DNA from: Takakia lepidozioides | Taxonomy: Eukaryota; Streptophyta; Takakiopsida; Takakiales; Takakiaceae | Direction: 5' to 3' | DNA length: 64,000 bases | Assembly: GCA_030704615.1 (NCBI GenBank) | Contig: CM060731.1 | Span: 64,400,756-64,464,755 of the forward strand | In this document: piece by piece, positions 42,166 to 54,775 of the stretch | Numbering within the stretch: position 1 is the first letter of the stretch | How the letters are laid out: each line of letters begins with the position of its first letter | The notes under the pieces: model-generated | What the model was told of the DNA's origin: nothing | Databases searched by the model: none | What the model saw: the letters and a program-made list of their open reading frames with translations, nothing else | Program-made: the position numbers and the translations under genes

Positions 42166-43113
42166 GATATATGAAGCAGAGTCCACATGGATAAAAGCCA
42201 GACGACGCTTGTTTCGTGAGGAGCAAGGGCTGGAAGGCATGAGCAATCCCACGGCAATTCAGTACCCTCCTGATTTGCATCCTTGTCCTCCATTTGCTGT
42301 TTGGCTCCCTCAAGGTGTACGTGATCATCTCTCAATTCAATCAGATGGGCTTGATCCTACAACACGTGAGGAATTACTGGATCTTTCAAGGCCTCCATCA
42401 TTTACTGCCCTGTCATTCAAGAGTATGACAGCGTATGGTAACCATTACAGGGTTACATCCCCCGGCATGAACAGTATGGTGTCTTTTGATTGTGGAGTCT
42501 CATCTGTTTTCCAGCACCAGCCCATTACCAACAATTCAGGCAATGACATGGAGGAACCTACAAGATATGTGGGTCTTATAAGGGAGATTTTGCAAATTGA
42601 CTATGGCCAAACACAGCCTATAGTGTTTTTGTGTTTGTGGGTACGGGCGAGTCGCGTGGGTCGTCAACCTATGTCAATGAAGCAGGATGATGTTGGCTTC
42701 ACACTTGTCAATTTTAACCGTATGCTTCCACCTTCTGAGCAACCTTTTGTGTTTCCTGGCCAGGTTGATCAAGTGTTTTTTTCTGATTGTGTGAAGGAGC
42801 CGGGGTGAAAGTCGTCCTGGAGAAGAGCCCCCGAGCACGTAGAGTGGTCTGCGACATATCAATTGATAATGATGATGTGGCGGAAGTGGAAGGATTGTTA
42901 GCCCCACAAAGACTAGATGAGACTGTGGTTACTGATGGCCCAACATGCAGCCGAGCGGTACCGGTTACTCTAGAGCAGGTGGCCTCCTTGTACCTCCGAG
43001 CACCCCGTATACGTGGTGATGATGTTCAGCCAACCCTTGGAGAAGATGAAGTCTGTGATGAAGACAGTGATACATGTAGTGACCCAGACATAAATGAGGA
43101 TGATGAAGATTAG
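42166..43113 (+). pseudogene. CACTA transposase, DUF4216 and acidic tail
   Basis: After an acceptor at 42165 the frame encodes the DUF4216 region (AYGNHYRVTSPG, YVGLIREILQIDY, VFLCLWVRAS, GFTLVNFNR, PFVFPGQVDQVFF) and an acidic C-terminal tail. A one-base deletion near 42805, where the frame reads PG followed by TGA and relatives have a Trp codon, shifts the frame; the tail continues in the next frame to 43113. Confidence 0.82.
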
Positions 43114-43139
43114 ATATGCGCGATTTGTGCACTCCAGTT

Positions 43140-44880
43140 ATAGACCATGCATGATAGTTTAAGGTGGTAACACTCCCTTCGCATTCCCATTAAGATATCA
43201 TGCTTGGACACTGGATTTTATGATCAATTATGGAGTGCTTTCCTTTCAGCACCCTTTATTCATTTGTTGTTGCAATTGGCTTTGGACCAACCCGTGCTGG
43301 TACCATTGCCATGGGTTCTGCCTGCAATGTTTTCTTGCCATGGATTCGGCACACGCCACGAAAGGCCATCCAGACCATCCTCTGGAAATGCTCCAATGTT
43401 GTTTCAAACATCTCCACATTGCAATGGATACAACACTGACATTAGATGAATGAAAGTGAGACTAGACCTCCAGCCAAGCGGCTTTCCCACATCAAATTGA
43501 AGGGGATCTGTAGATTATAGATAACGGCTGTTGCCTTCTCAATGTCTTTCCAATGACCTCTGCAATGAACTGGGGTATAAGATCTTCAAATCACAAGTTT
43601 GAGCATCACGCACAAGCCACTTACGGGGATAGAGTTTCCAATGCGAACCATTGGTCTTTTATTGATAGCATTGTTGTAAAATACATGGACCAACATGGTC
43701 AATTTCGGGAATGACATATAGTACGCTTTCATGTACTATGTAAGCATGCAACTATGTACCAGTGACGTGGCTTGTTCGCCACTTAACCTGTTTGCCCATT
43801 CAGCCAGCTCCACATTGTCATGGATTTTGCATGCTGGATTGTGAGGCCATCCACACCGTCCTCTGGAAATGCTATCATGGGGTTTCAGCTATGTCCACAT
43901 TTCCCTGGATTATGCCTGCACAAAGCAAGGCCAACTGCATTCAGCACCCTCCACTTTATTATAGTATTGCAGCAACATTCAAAGCACTTCAATTTGTATC
44001 CATCGAAAACATCTAGGCTGGAAAAAGACATTGTTGCAGCAGAACTTAGGAAAGTACTTCTCCCCTTCCACTACACACGTGAAATGAAAGAAGCCAACCA
44101 ACAGCATACCAGCCAAGAAAAGAGCCAATATATGCAGTGAAGGTCGACACTAAATGAAACTTATCCAACACTTACATTAGAGGAGGGAAGCTAAGTCTTA
44201 CCTCCATAAGCTTGCCCACATCAAATTTGGGAGCTTTCAAAATTTCTCCTTTCCGGTTGAATGAACTTGGCTACAAGATCCTTCAAATCGCAAGTTTGAG
44301 CTTCACACACAATGAACTTGCAGGGATTGAGCTTCCAATGCGAACCAGGAGTCTTATATTGATAGAATTGTTGTAAAACACATGGACCAACAATGACAGT
44401 CTCTGGAATGACATATAGTACAGCATGCCGCTTCCAGTTGACCATCTACCCATGTAGGTTTCTTGTACCTATCCTTCCGCAGGGAATCATAGGTAATGTG
44501 GAGCTTGAAATCCAGCCCTCTTGGATGAATCTGGACCCACACTCTATCCCTGCTCCTTCAGCTATCCATGCCTCTGACAGCCTACAATTCTACCAGCAAA
44601 CACCCCAACCATACTGGTGTGGAGTTCTTCCCCAAAACACCCCAACCCTACTTATCACAATCTGAAATGCATCTGCTTCTCTCTGTAGTCCAACAGGCAT
44701 TCGCCTTTTTGTCTCCATTGTCCCACCATTGGGGTCGGAAAGTGTTCACCCCAAAGCTTCTCCTCACCTCCATTATATGTTTTTGGATACTTCTCTGCTG
44801 CCACACTGGCAGTAACTTGCCAAAGTCACTCCAAACCACCACAGATGTACCCAACGACCTAACTTACAGAATTCAATATG
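43140..44880. repeat. Cluster of dispersed repeats
   Basis: Several segments are repeated locally: 43270-43440 resembles 43790-43960 (CTCTGGAAATGCT, AAGGCCATCCA); 43480-43735 resembles 44210-44420 (CACATCAAATTK, TCCAATGCGAACCA, ACATGGACCAACA, GGAATGACATATAGTAC); and 44405-44880 is an inverted copy of 30960-31500. Together they outline a non-autonomous element family of unknown class. Confidence 0.6.
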
Positions 44881-45390
44881 CATCTTGCGGCCGAGTCTGA
44901 TGAGAGGGCAACACAGGCTGAAATAGGTTGAAGAAGAAGGTGCCCTACCACATTGTCCTTGACCTGTCCTGACCCATGGAGGATTTGACCGATGACCTCT
45001 TGTGTGTGCTGCTTGTGTCTGTAGTCAGGTAATGTCGGATTGGTCTGTCAGATCGAACCACTACGGCGTAGATGAGTAGTCAGAGATTGAAACACGCTTG
45101 CTAAGACCAAGCTGACTCTCCCAAGAACGGCGAGCGAGCTTGTCCTCGTCTCGTCTCCTCCTCCTCTTCTCCTTCGTGCATCATTTGCTCAACGCCTCCA
45201 TCCCACGCCCCTGCATATCCTGCTATCAACGCGTTCCATCCCTCAGCTATGTGGTGTGGCGCAGGAGACAAAAAGACGCCAAGTCCCAGCCCTCCTTTCT
45301 GTTCACGATTACACTAATGGGCAACCTTATTAGCAATTTTTTGAACTTTTTTAAACCTAATGGGCAACCTTATTTGCATTATATGTGCCT
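44881..45390. other. Region without a recognised gene
   Basis: No coding motif or repeat partner in this window was found between the repeat cluster and the CACTA subterminal region. Confidence 0.5.
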
Positions 45391-45394
45391 TCAA

Positions 45395-45711
45395 AATGAC
45401 ACGTGTAGTGATGTAGTCGTATAAATAGAGCTCTGAAACCATCTTCAGTCATGGAGTCATAAGATTCCATGAAACGTCGTCCACGTGTAGTCAAACATAT
45501 CACACTAGTCATATAAACCATCCCTGTCATCATGGTCAACAATGTTTGACCAATGCTCCCTAACTTTCCGGAGTCATGTAGTGATATCCATTACTACAAA
45601 GTCATAAAATTAAAACTGTAATGCATTTCAGCGCTCTGTAGTCATGTACCTAGTGCAGTTTTTATGACTCCGCCAAACCCGTAGTCCTAAAAACGCTCAT
45701 CTCTTGTAGTG
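45395..45711. repeat. CACTA 3' subterminal region and terminal inverted repeat
   Basis: The last 18 bases read, on the minus strand, CACTACAAGAGATGAGCG, the hallmark end of plant CACTA elements. The 300 bases before it contain many copies of GTAGTCAT or ATGACTC words in both orientations, as expected for subterminal transposase-binding repeats. The flanking base triplet on the right is AAC, a candidate 3-bp target duplication that cannot be confirmed without the left end. Confidence 0.8.
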
Positions 45712-48700
45712 AACACGCCCTACGGTGACATCCAGGGTCGTAGGAGCAATCTGCTGCAAATAAACATAGTTACCAGGGCTAAACCTCCGAACCCCAGGAC
45801 GATATCCTCCACCACATATAGTGGCATACCTCAACGTATCACAGTGCTGTGCAAATGACAAGGTTATCAAAAGCCATGGGCATGACTTTCTTGAACAACT
45901 CTGCACGCTAATCACATGCATGTACCCACACGTCGGGATCATCAAGATTAAGGACTCGAGCAGTGTCCCTACGAATGGCTGCAGGCAAATCCGGCTCTCG
46001 GCCAAAGAGAAGGAAATATGGTGAGAAAGAGACAAGTGATGCTTGTTTGCTGAACCTATAACCCATGGCTAACCAAGGCACCTGAAGATCCCAATCTCCT
46101 AGGTGTCCCTTCTGCAAGCCATACTTGCGCAAACCCCTCTTCACCGTCTGAACAACTCTCTCTGCCAAGCCATCGACCTCAGGATGATCCTGAGAAGTGG
46201 TGCGGTGGTCTATCAAGGCTTTATCACACAAAGCCTGAAACCCCCCCAAGAACTCTCTCCCTTGGTCCGTGAGTACCTCAGCTGGAGCACCGAATCGGCT
46301 AAGCACATGATCCAAGAATGCATACGCAGCCCCCTCACTAGCCTTGTCAGGCAATGGAACCAACTCAATCCACTTGGAGAAATGCTCCACCATCACCAAC
46401 ACATATCTGTGGTGGCTCATAGTCAGTGGCAACGGTCCTGCGAAGTCAAGACTCCACCTGTAGCCCAATCCCATGATTGGTAAATGATGCAATTGTGGTG
46501 TAGGGGCGTTGAATGAAGCACGCACCCTGTCACACACCATGTACCTAGCCACGAAGTGTTGCACCTCTGTATGCATACCACGCCACCAATACTGCCCCTG
46601 CAGTAAACTGTGAGTGCGTCGCACTCCAAAATGCCCCAACTCCTCATGGGCATGCCGCACTAACCGTGCACGCTGTGTTAGGTGAGGCACAATCCTCACT
46701 CAACCATCCTCCCACACTCGGAGCAGGTGTATCCCCTACCACTTGAACCTTTTGGCTCGTTGCAGGATCCGATCCCTCTCCCTGGCAATCACAGTGGCTG
46801 CCGTGTCTCCCGTGCGGAGGTAGTCCAACACAGCCGAATCCTCATGTACATCTCTGGCACCACTTGGCTCATCACTAGCCTCAGGGTCCTCAGACACTCC
46901 GTCTACAGTCATCCCTGTTGTAGGTCCAACCGACCTTCCGATGCCAAGATACACAAAAATGCAGATGCGTGCCATCCCGACATCATCTCCTCGTCCGTCT
47001 CACCATGCCACTAAGCTCCAGTGTCATCCTGCTGGCTCGTGCATGGATTGCGACTCAATCCATCCGCATCCCGATTGACCAAACCTGGTCGATGCACAAC
47101 CCGAAAGTCAGACTCCTAGAGTATGAGTGCCCACCGTGCAAGCTTCCCTGTAAGCTTGTCTGACTCCATCAACCACTTGAGTGGTTGGTGATCCGTGACA
47201 AGGGTGAAGAGATTGCCATATAGATAGCACCTGAAGTGTGCCACGGCCCACACTGCAGTTAAGCACTCTCCCTCATATGAGCTATACGTAACCTCTGCAG
47301 CGTTGTTCGAGCGGCTAGCATAAGCCACTACGATCTCTCTCCCCTCATCATCCACCTGTGTGAGCACCGCTCCAAGCCCCAGCATGCTCCAATCCGTATG
47401 CAGCTGAAAGGGACGCCCCCTGATAGGTCATCTCAGGATAGGCGCCGAAGTCAACCTCGCCTTGAGCTCTTGAAAAACGTTCCTGCTCATCTTCCCACTG
47501 CCACTCCTGGTCCACCTTGGTCAGCTTGGTTATAGCCTTTGCAATGACATTAAATCCCTTGACAAACCGTCTATAATAGTTTGCCAACCCCATGAAAGCT
47601 CGAACTCAGCTCACATCCGTGGGGCGTGGGATTTGTGCAATGGCCTCTACCTTAGTCTGCTGTACCCCCAATCCTCCAGGATATATCATGTGACCCAGAT
47701 ACTCAATCTGGTTGTGGAAAAACTTGCACTTCCCCAGATGCAACTTCAATCCATGTGCTCTCAAGCGCTCTAATACCACCTGAAGATGTCTCTCATGCTC
47801 CTCCACCGTAGCACTAAAAATGATGATATCATCTATGTAGCACCGAACAAAGTCCACCCCTGCTAGAATCCTATCCATGACTCTCTGAAACTCTGCAGGA
47901 GCGTTCTTAAGCCCAAATGGTAAGAACCGCCACTGATATAGGCAATCCTTGTCGTGCTCATTGATCCCCCAGAATGCCGTCTTCTATTTGTCCGCCTCCT
48001 TGATCGGCAACTGGTGATATCCGGATCGTAAATCCAAAGTACTAAAGATCTTAGCATGCCCGATGGCATCAAAGATCTCCTCTGGTGTTGGCATGGCATA
48101 CTTATCGGACTTGGTCTGACGATTTACAGGCCGGTAATCACCGCACATACGTCTCTCCGTCCAATTGCCATAGACATCCTTCTTGGCTGGCATCATTGTG
48201 GCTGAAGCATACTCTCCAGCCTCCCAGAGATCTTGAGTCCTCATCTGAATCAAAGACCTCTCCATGTCACTGTATCTATAGGGTACGGTGTTTGCAGTGT
48301 CCTTGAATGATATTTTGTGAATGGCGTTGACCACATTCACATCCAGAGCTGTTGTGAGCTCCCGAGATTTATTGTACGTTTTGTATATTGAATGTCCTAC
48401 TAGAAACTGTGTTGCCTCTGGTGAGAAATCGTTAGGCTTTGTAAGCAGTGTAATCATAGATCCAAAGTGAATGTCGGTGCCGACATTCACTTCTATATCT
48501 GTGTCCTTCCAAAGCTAGAGATTGCATTCACCTGGATTAGGAACTTAGATTGGCGTGTCAGTATCCAACTCAATACGAATCTCTTGACCCTTCAATGCTC
48601 CCAAGTTCTTCAAACTGAAGGCAAAGCAATTCCTATAAGCCCTCAGGAGTGGCCGTATACGTCGTCTCTCTCCTCCGGTGACAATGGGTCCAATGTCAGC

Positions 48701-48771
48701 TCCCAATTGTCCTCCGTAACTGCAACCTTAAGTCCAGTGGGCTTAGAGGTAGAGGACGCGTCCAGTGGTTG
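45712..48771 (-). pseudogene. Copy B reverse transcriptase, RNase H and integrase remnant
   Basis: The minus strand contains RT blocks (MCGDYRPVNRQTKSDKY, STLDLRSGYHQLPI, RCYIDDIIIFS), RNase H (YASRSNNAAE, TLVTDHQPLKWLM) and integrase (HEELGHFGVRRTHSL, SLDFAGPLPLTM, VLTDQGREFLGG, DHPEVDGLAERV). At least four frame breaks separate these blocks. Between the UAG junction and the RT start sits a foreign insertion, 48285-48546. It cannot produce a full Pol. Confidence 0.88.
48285..48546. repeat. About 260-bp insertion in copy B with a 13-bp-arm palindrome
   Basis: Compared with copy C, about 260 bases interrupt the sequence between TATCTATAGGGT and AGATTGGCGTGTCAG. The insert contains a near-perfect hairpin, AAGTGAATGTCGG-TG-CCGACATTCACTT (48465-48492). 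No terminal inverted repeats were seen at its outer ends and I do not recognise a family. Confidence 0.6.
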
Positions 48772-51700
48772 CTATGTTGCAACCTCTTGAGCAGTACTCC
48801 CTACCTGCTCAGTCAATGACAAGGCCTCATCCTGCCCCATCATCTCATCCTCGAGGACTTCCTCAACCCGAGAAAAATCCCCAACCTCATCCATCACCGC
48901 CACCTTGGCTGCCAACTCCCTCTGAACCTCGAGCACAGCATTAGGCTCCACTAACTGCTGCAACTGAGCATCCCACAGGAGGCTAGGTCCACTATCCCGG
49001 AAAGCATGCGATCCTGGGAAGCTGAGCAGTGTATATAATGCTGCTCGTGGTTGACCCACCCTGTGACCACTACCAAAGGCGAACGGTCATCGTGTCTCAT
49101 ACGCTGAGACTGCATCCATGTGTCCAAAATGCTATCCACTATGAGGTGTGTTGGCCGCTGCACCCCATCAAATGCACGCTTGAGCAGTGTGGGTGACATC
49201 AAGTTAGTCCACCGTAGCCGTGGACGATGAGCCCGTGACCCCACTGCAGCTGCATCCAGCAACACTGCTGACCCAAGCCACGACCGGACTTGATGCATAC
49301 TGGCCATCACCCTGGCCCGAGAATCGCCCATCAGTGGCACATTCTCCAAGATGTATGCTGGAGATACAGCTTGATGAAGCTGCAAGTGGCGCAAAACCCG
49401 CACCATCTCCCAAAACAGACCCGACCTTGAGTCTCGCAATCCATTGCCATGCTTGGCTGATGAATACCATTGGCAGGGCCAACCTGCCACTACCAGATCA
49501 ATAGAGCCAACCCGCTCCAAATCTTGCGTTCCCAGCAACGAAATGTCTGCTGGCAAGGCCTGCTGATATCCACGAACTACAGACACCGACAATAACTCAG
49601 GGTACTGCTACACCAACTGAGCAACATGGCGAAATAAAACGCGTCGTGCAGTCTCATCTCTCTCCACATACAGGTAACGCCGAACTCGCACACCTGCCTG
49701 TAACACAACAGCCAATCCAGTGTTGATCCCGCCAAACAAGTCTAGAAGGCAAATGCCTTTATCCGGATACTGCCACACAATAGGTGTGGTGCCCAATGGA
49801 GACAACTGAGGTGGTCCTGGTGCAATCCCCGCACTCTCCTCCTCTCCTGATGGTACAAAAGCCTCCACCCAGGCTTGTTGCACCCATCGATCAGCAACCC
49901 GCTGCAAATCCTTGTTCGTGCCCCACAATGGAGTTTGAGCAACCATGGCAGGCAACTCTACCATACCATACATGTCATCCTGCTCTCCCGGAGGTGACAC
50001 ATCCTTTGAATGAGCGTTGCCCTCAATCAACTCTCCAGGCCAACTCACTGCAGCTGTGAATGCTACTAGTGTCGACATCTTGCCTCGCTGGGCAACCGCA
50101 ACTTCTCCTATGAACGTCACAGGGAGCTGCACACGCCGGCCCTCCCCTGATTGCCATCCAGGCCTATAGGAAGCTGACTCCTCCCAAAAATCTAGGGTGA
50201 AGCCCATGGGGTACAACGCTGCCCCACCAACCAGGACATCGTATGAGACCGCGTCTGTCACAATGGCCTTGGCTTGCATCACTGAGCCATCTGTAGGGTG
50301 ATCCGGCCGTAGTCTGATAGCCAACTCACGCCGTGTCATGCTCCGAGCATGCTCCGATCCTCCCAAAGACGTTTGTATCTGGAAAGGACAAGGCTCCATA
50401 TCCGCCTCCGTGAGGCCCAAGCCTGCAATAGCAGCTCTGCCCAGCATCAATGGCTGAGCTCCCAAGTCGAACAAGACCCGCAATGGCCGGTACCTCTTGT
50501 TTGCCGATCCACTCAAACAGAAAATGTCATCCTGGTTGTCTAACATGACAACTCCAGGTGTCACCATGGCGCGCTCAATGGCTGGCCTAGCTGACAGCTC
50601 CATCAACCTGGCAACTGCAGCTTGCCATGGCGCCGCCGTGGCAGTCTTGATCCTCAAATCTGAGGATCCCTCCGGCACTACACCTCCCACTATCTCCGCA
50701 GAAGATGAAGTAACCTCCCCACTCTCACAGAGTGTAGCTGCTAGCCTGAACACCTCAGCTGGTCTTACCCCTGGCGTCGCAATCATGGTAGCCAAGAACA
50801 ATGGAGCCTGGCACACAGATGTGGCCGCTCTCAGCAGCACACTAGCTGCCGTAGCCTTGGCAACACTAGGTAGTGGTGCTGCCTGTGTAGCTCTCCCCAA
50901 TGGCATAGTAACCTCCGCCTCGGTAACAGTCGGGCGAGAACTAGGTGCCATGGATGGCGTCGACACTGTCTCCGCCAATGTGAATGACTGAGGAAGCCTG
51001 GCCTGACGGCTTGCTTCCCCACGCTGTGGATCCAACTCCACCTCTGCACCTTGTGGCTCAGGAACTTGTGCTACTCCTCGGGTCACTGCCGCCACCGACT
51101 CCACTTGCACTAGTGGTAGAGCTGCCCCACACATTAATCCCATGCCTTCCATATCTCCTCCCTCAGGAGCCGGAGGTGGACCATCCGGCCTTGGAGCCGG
51201 TACCACCTGAGCTGTAGCCATGGCAGCGAGCCTATGCTCTAGCTGCTGAAGCCGGTTGACCATGCTTTGGTCAACACCCTGACCTCCGCGTCCTTGGCCA
51301 TGTTGAGCTTGCCCTTGGCCTGCACCCCGTGCCTGGCCACCTCGTCCTCTCTGGGCTGCTCCACCTCGCCCTCGGCCACCATTGTTCCCTTGGAACTGGC
51401 CTGGGCACAACTCAGGATGCAAACCATAACATTGGGCCTCTCTATGCCCGTGCTTGCCACAATGCCCACACTGCAACTGTGCAGGCTGTGCATGTGCCGG
51501 CCCTTTGCCTCCCTTTGGGCAATCTTTCTTGACATGGGGTCTTCCACATGTCTAACACAACACCTCCGCTCGTTATTGGCCTGCGAATGAAGGGAGAGAC
51601 CCCTGCATCTGAGGTCCTCTCTGTCCTTCCCTGAGCTTCACTTGAGCCCTCTTGTTGCCTTGAGCACGTTGAGGTAGTGGTTGGCTAGGAGCACCACTAC

Positions 51701-52670
51701 CCCGTGGTGTCTTCTTAGCAAATCCCACCATGACCACTCGTTCCTCCACCATGTTGAGCTCTATCTGCTCTGCCAACAAAAACACATTTGCTAAGGTGGG
51801 TTGGGCCGCTTGTAAGAGAGTTGCATCCCGCACCCTTCTTCTCAGCTCCTTGTCCAATATCCCATACCAGAATTGGACTGCCTGAGCTTCCGTAACCCCT
51901 TGGGTTACATTTATCAAGCGCCTCATGCGAGTGAAAGCCTCCCTCAAGCTGTCAGTAGGCTTTCGTTGGAACTCTTGCAAGCTCCGCAACTTCTCTGTCC
52001 TCTCCCCTTGGTAGTTCCCTCTCAACTCTTCGAAGAACTCCACAACAAGGTTGAAGGTAGGCACGGGTACTGGTGCTGTTGCGGTAGTGGCTTGGGTGGA
52101 CATCGTAGCTACGGTACCACCAGTCCCACTAGTCCCACTGCTGCTTGCTGAAGCTGCCGGTGCAGTGGCAGGTGTAGCCACTGCCCTCGTGGCTCTAGTG
52201 CCCCTAGTGATGGAGACATAGTTGGGTGACCAGTACATCCTCCACTCCTCGATCTGAACCTCATGCCCCCGTTTGAACTCATGGTAATCATCTATATGCG
52301 GCCCCTCAAGGTGCTGAAACAGCCCCTTCCATGCCATGAAAGACGTAAATAGTTGTGGATTGCGCATTTGCTGCAAATCACACCAACTATCAAACTCTTG
52401 GATAAAATCATCCAAATCGATGGTGCCCACCGCCCCAGAGTACCTTCGTGGCCCCTTGGTAGCTCCATACATCTCTTCCATTGTGTCCCACAACAATGGC
52501 AAGGAAACAACTTGCACCGCCGGTGTGAGTCCTCCTGATTCAGAATCCGAATCAGAACCTTCCGTAGAAGACCCAGGAGGTGAAGGTGGCCTAAACCGCA
52601 CACCTCGTCTCGTGTACCCACTAGTATCGCTAGTGCTCAAACCGGCACTGTCCCTAGCAATTAGTGACAC
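48772..52670 (-). pseudogene. Copy B Gag-protease-methyltransferase remnant
   Basis: Gag is open to 51573, where a stop appears just before the first zinc knuckle. The frame resumes with the second knuckle (CGHCGKHGHREAQC) through protease (LFDLGAQPLML, with DLG in place of DSG) into methyltransferase motif I (LLDLFGGINTGL). Another stop near 49608 and frame breaks follow. The catalytic PCQ remains (AGWPCQWYSS), but motifs IX and X are deleted relative to copy C (59761-60024 of C, 264 bp). The stop at 48774-48772 has the same TAG CAA CCA context as copy C. Confidence 0.88.
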
Positions 52671-53339
52671 CTCCGTGTTGACAAACTGTCACTCAACCGG
52701 TCATGAACATGTCCCTAACCCCCTCTCCACAAGGTAACCGGGTAGAGAACCTATTGCGGCTTATGATTTGGAATACTAGGTTCCTAACATAGCCTACACC
52801 TGCACCTGCATCCACCGCAAGCACTCCTATGGTTGGCTGGTCATCACCTCCAACCTCACCACATGAGAAACAATGATGGTCTGACTAGTCATCACCCCAG
52901 CCTCACCATCAACAGCATGCTCTAGGACTGGCCGGTGATCAAATCCGGACCCATCACCTATAAAAACAAGCGCCCACACAAAACTAACATGGCACACAGT
53001 CAAGCATGCAAGTATGGAGGGGATCCAAACACAAGAAATCAGAACGACAACTCCCCCACCACAAAAACAACTCCACGGTGTTGCTTCTGCAATGACACCC
53101 CAGCCCAAACCCGGACTGACTCTTGCCTCCACCTACGGAAAGGTCTTGGCCTAATGAGAGGGTGGAAAACTACGAGGAAGAAAAGCTAAAGCAATGCCTA
53201 ACCCCAGCATGCCCTCATCCCAACACTCTTCCTCTCCTCTCTTCCCTCACTTGCATGACCATGGGAATATCATGATGATACTCCTCAAACCGCCCTCCAC
53301 GAGCATCAAAATTTGGCCTTCAAGACCACATGCCAGTCC

Positions 53340-53910
53340 TTAGGCAGTCCGCTAGTGCCTCCACGAGTTAGCACAGGCCGTCCACAGGTCAACACGGGCC
53401 ACCACAGACCAGCACAGGCCCACACAGATCACTGGTCACAGCCGTCACAGTCCCACACAGGCCACAGCCCCACAGCCCATCACAGCCCCAAAGGCCACAG
53501 GTCACAGCCTGTCACAGCCCCAAAGGCCACAGGTCACCGCCTGTCACAGCCCCAAAGGCCACAGGGCACAACCTGTCACATCCTGTCACAGTCCTACACA
53601 GGTCAGAGGGTCACAGCCCCACAGGCCACATGTCACAGCCTGTCACAGCCCATCACAGCCCCAAAGGCCACAGGCACAGCCTGTCACAGTTCATCACAGC
53701 CCCACAGGCCACAGGTCACAGCCTATCACAACCCTACACAGGTCACAGGGGTCACAGCCCCAAAGGCCACAGCCTATCACAGCCACACACCCCTCACACC
53801 CCCAGGCCACAGGGCACAACCTGTCACAGCCCCTCACAGCCCCACAGGCCACAGGGCACAGCTTGTCACAGCCCGCCACAGCCTGTCACAGCCCCATCCA
53901 TGGCCACTCA
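53340..53910. repeat. 32-bp minisatellite in the retroelement leader
   Basis: An irregular tandem array is based on a unit of about 32 bp (AAAGGCCACAGGTCAC + AGCCTGTCACAGCCCC) with many partial units. It lies 5' of Gag in copy B. The plus strand is very rich in CACAG words. The corresponding part of copy C lies beyond the window. Confidence 0.8.
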
Positions 53911-54354
53911 TGGCAGTTTAGCCATTTTTCCAAGGGGTTTAGCCACGCCAAGCTAGGGTTTGTGTCTCTTGGACTCTAGGCTTCTTTGCACCGAGCTATG
54001 GCGGCTGTGAGGAAATCAGCAAGGTATTCTTGCTCTTTATGGCCCCCACACACCACCAATAGTAACTCTAATTCCAAAGGAAGATGTTTGCAACCGAAAC
54101 TAAGTGCACAAGCTTCCTTTTAACTCACAAAACAACGCCATTGATCCCTATAGCGACTAACCAAACATGGCTGACTTTCAGCCCTTGTAGGCACTCATTC
54201 ACGTGCTTTTCTTGACCATGGCACCTAATCCAGCCCCTGCACCTGCTGCTTCAAGAGTTGTGCTCCCTTCAAGCTTGAAGTTGAAACCCCAACTCACATA
54301 GGCCCTACAAGTGCTTTTATTTCACCCCAAGTGGAAACCAGCCCTAGCCCTTCC

Positions 54355-54775
54355 GTTCTAGCTCTCTAAAGCTTGAAAACAAGAGCCTCAATGGGCTAAA
54401 AGCATGCTCCATACATGCCCCACTCTCACCATAAGAGAATCAGCTCCTTTGCTTCATTTCTTGCACCCACAAACCTGAAAATACAAGCTTCAGCGGGCTG
54501 AAAATATGCTCCACACATGCCCTACAGGGAAACCAGCCCCTTCTTTCTTTTCTTGCACTCCCAAACCTGAAAGTACAAGCCTTCAACATGCTGAAAGCAT
54601 GCTCTACACATGCATTGCCCTCACATAAGGGAAGTCAGCCCTTCCCTCTTCTTTGCTTGCCCTCCAAGCTTGAAGATGGAAGCTTCAATGAGCTGAATAC
54701 ATGCTCCACACATGCAACCTCTTCACACAAGAGGTATCAGCCCCCTATCTTGGCTCCTTGGCTCCTTGATGCTCT
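54355..54775. repeat. About 105-bp degenerate tandem repeat
   Basis: Four successive units share CTTGAAAAYAMAAGC, GGGCTGAAAGCATGCTC, ACACATGC and AAGTCAGCCC-like words at a spacing of about 105 bp. The array sits in the presumed leader of copy B upstream of the minisatellite (in element orientation). Confidence 0.65.

Larger units (their letters stand above)
38967..45711 (+). mobile_element. CACTA (En/Spm-type) DNA transposon, decayed
   Basis: This is a class II CACTA element with the usual order: CHCC-type N-terminal exon, tnp2 transposase, DUF4218, DUF4216, and a right end reading on the minus strand CACTACAAGAGATGAGCG. The 3' terminal repeat ends at 45711 and abuts copy B of the Ty3/gypsy family. 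I could not find the matching left terminal repeat, so the start given is only the first recognisable exon. The CPSF160 fragment and the 36894 ORF may or may not be inside. The coding part has stops and a frameshift, so it is non-autonomous now. A second dispersed repeat family fills 43140-44880 inside it. Confidence 0.8.

Noticed and set aside
53313-53956. Plus-strand frames of 202 and 108 codons rich in His, Ser, Gln and Pro
   Set aside because: They are translations of the 32-bp minisatellite and have no initiation context or domain.
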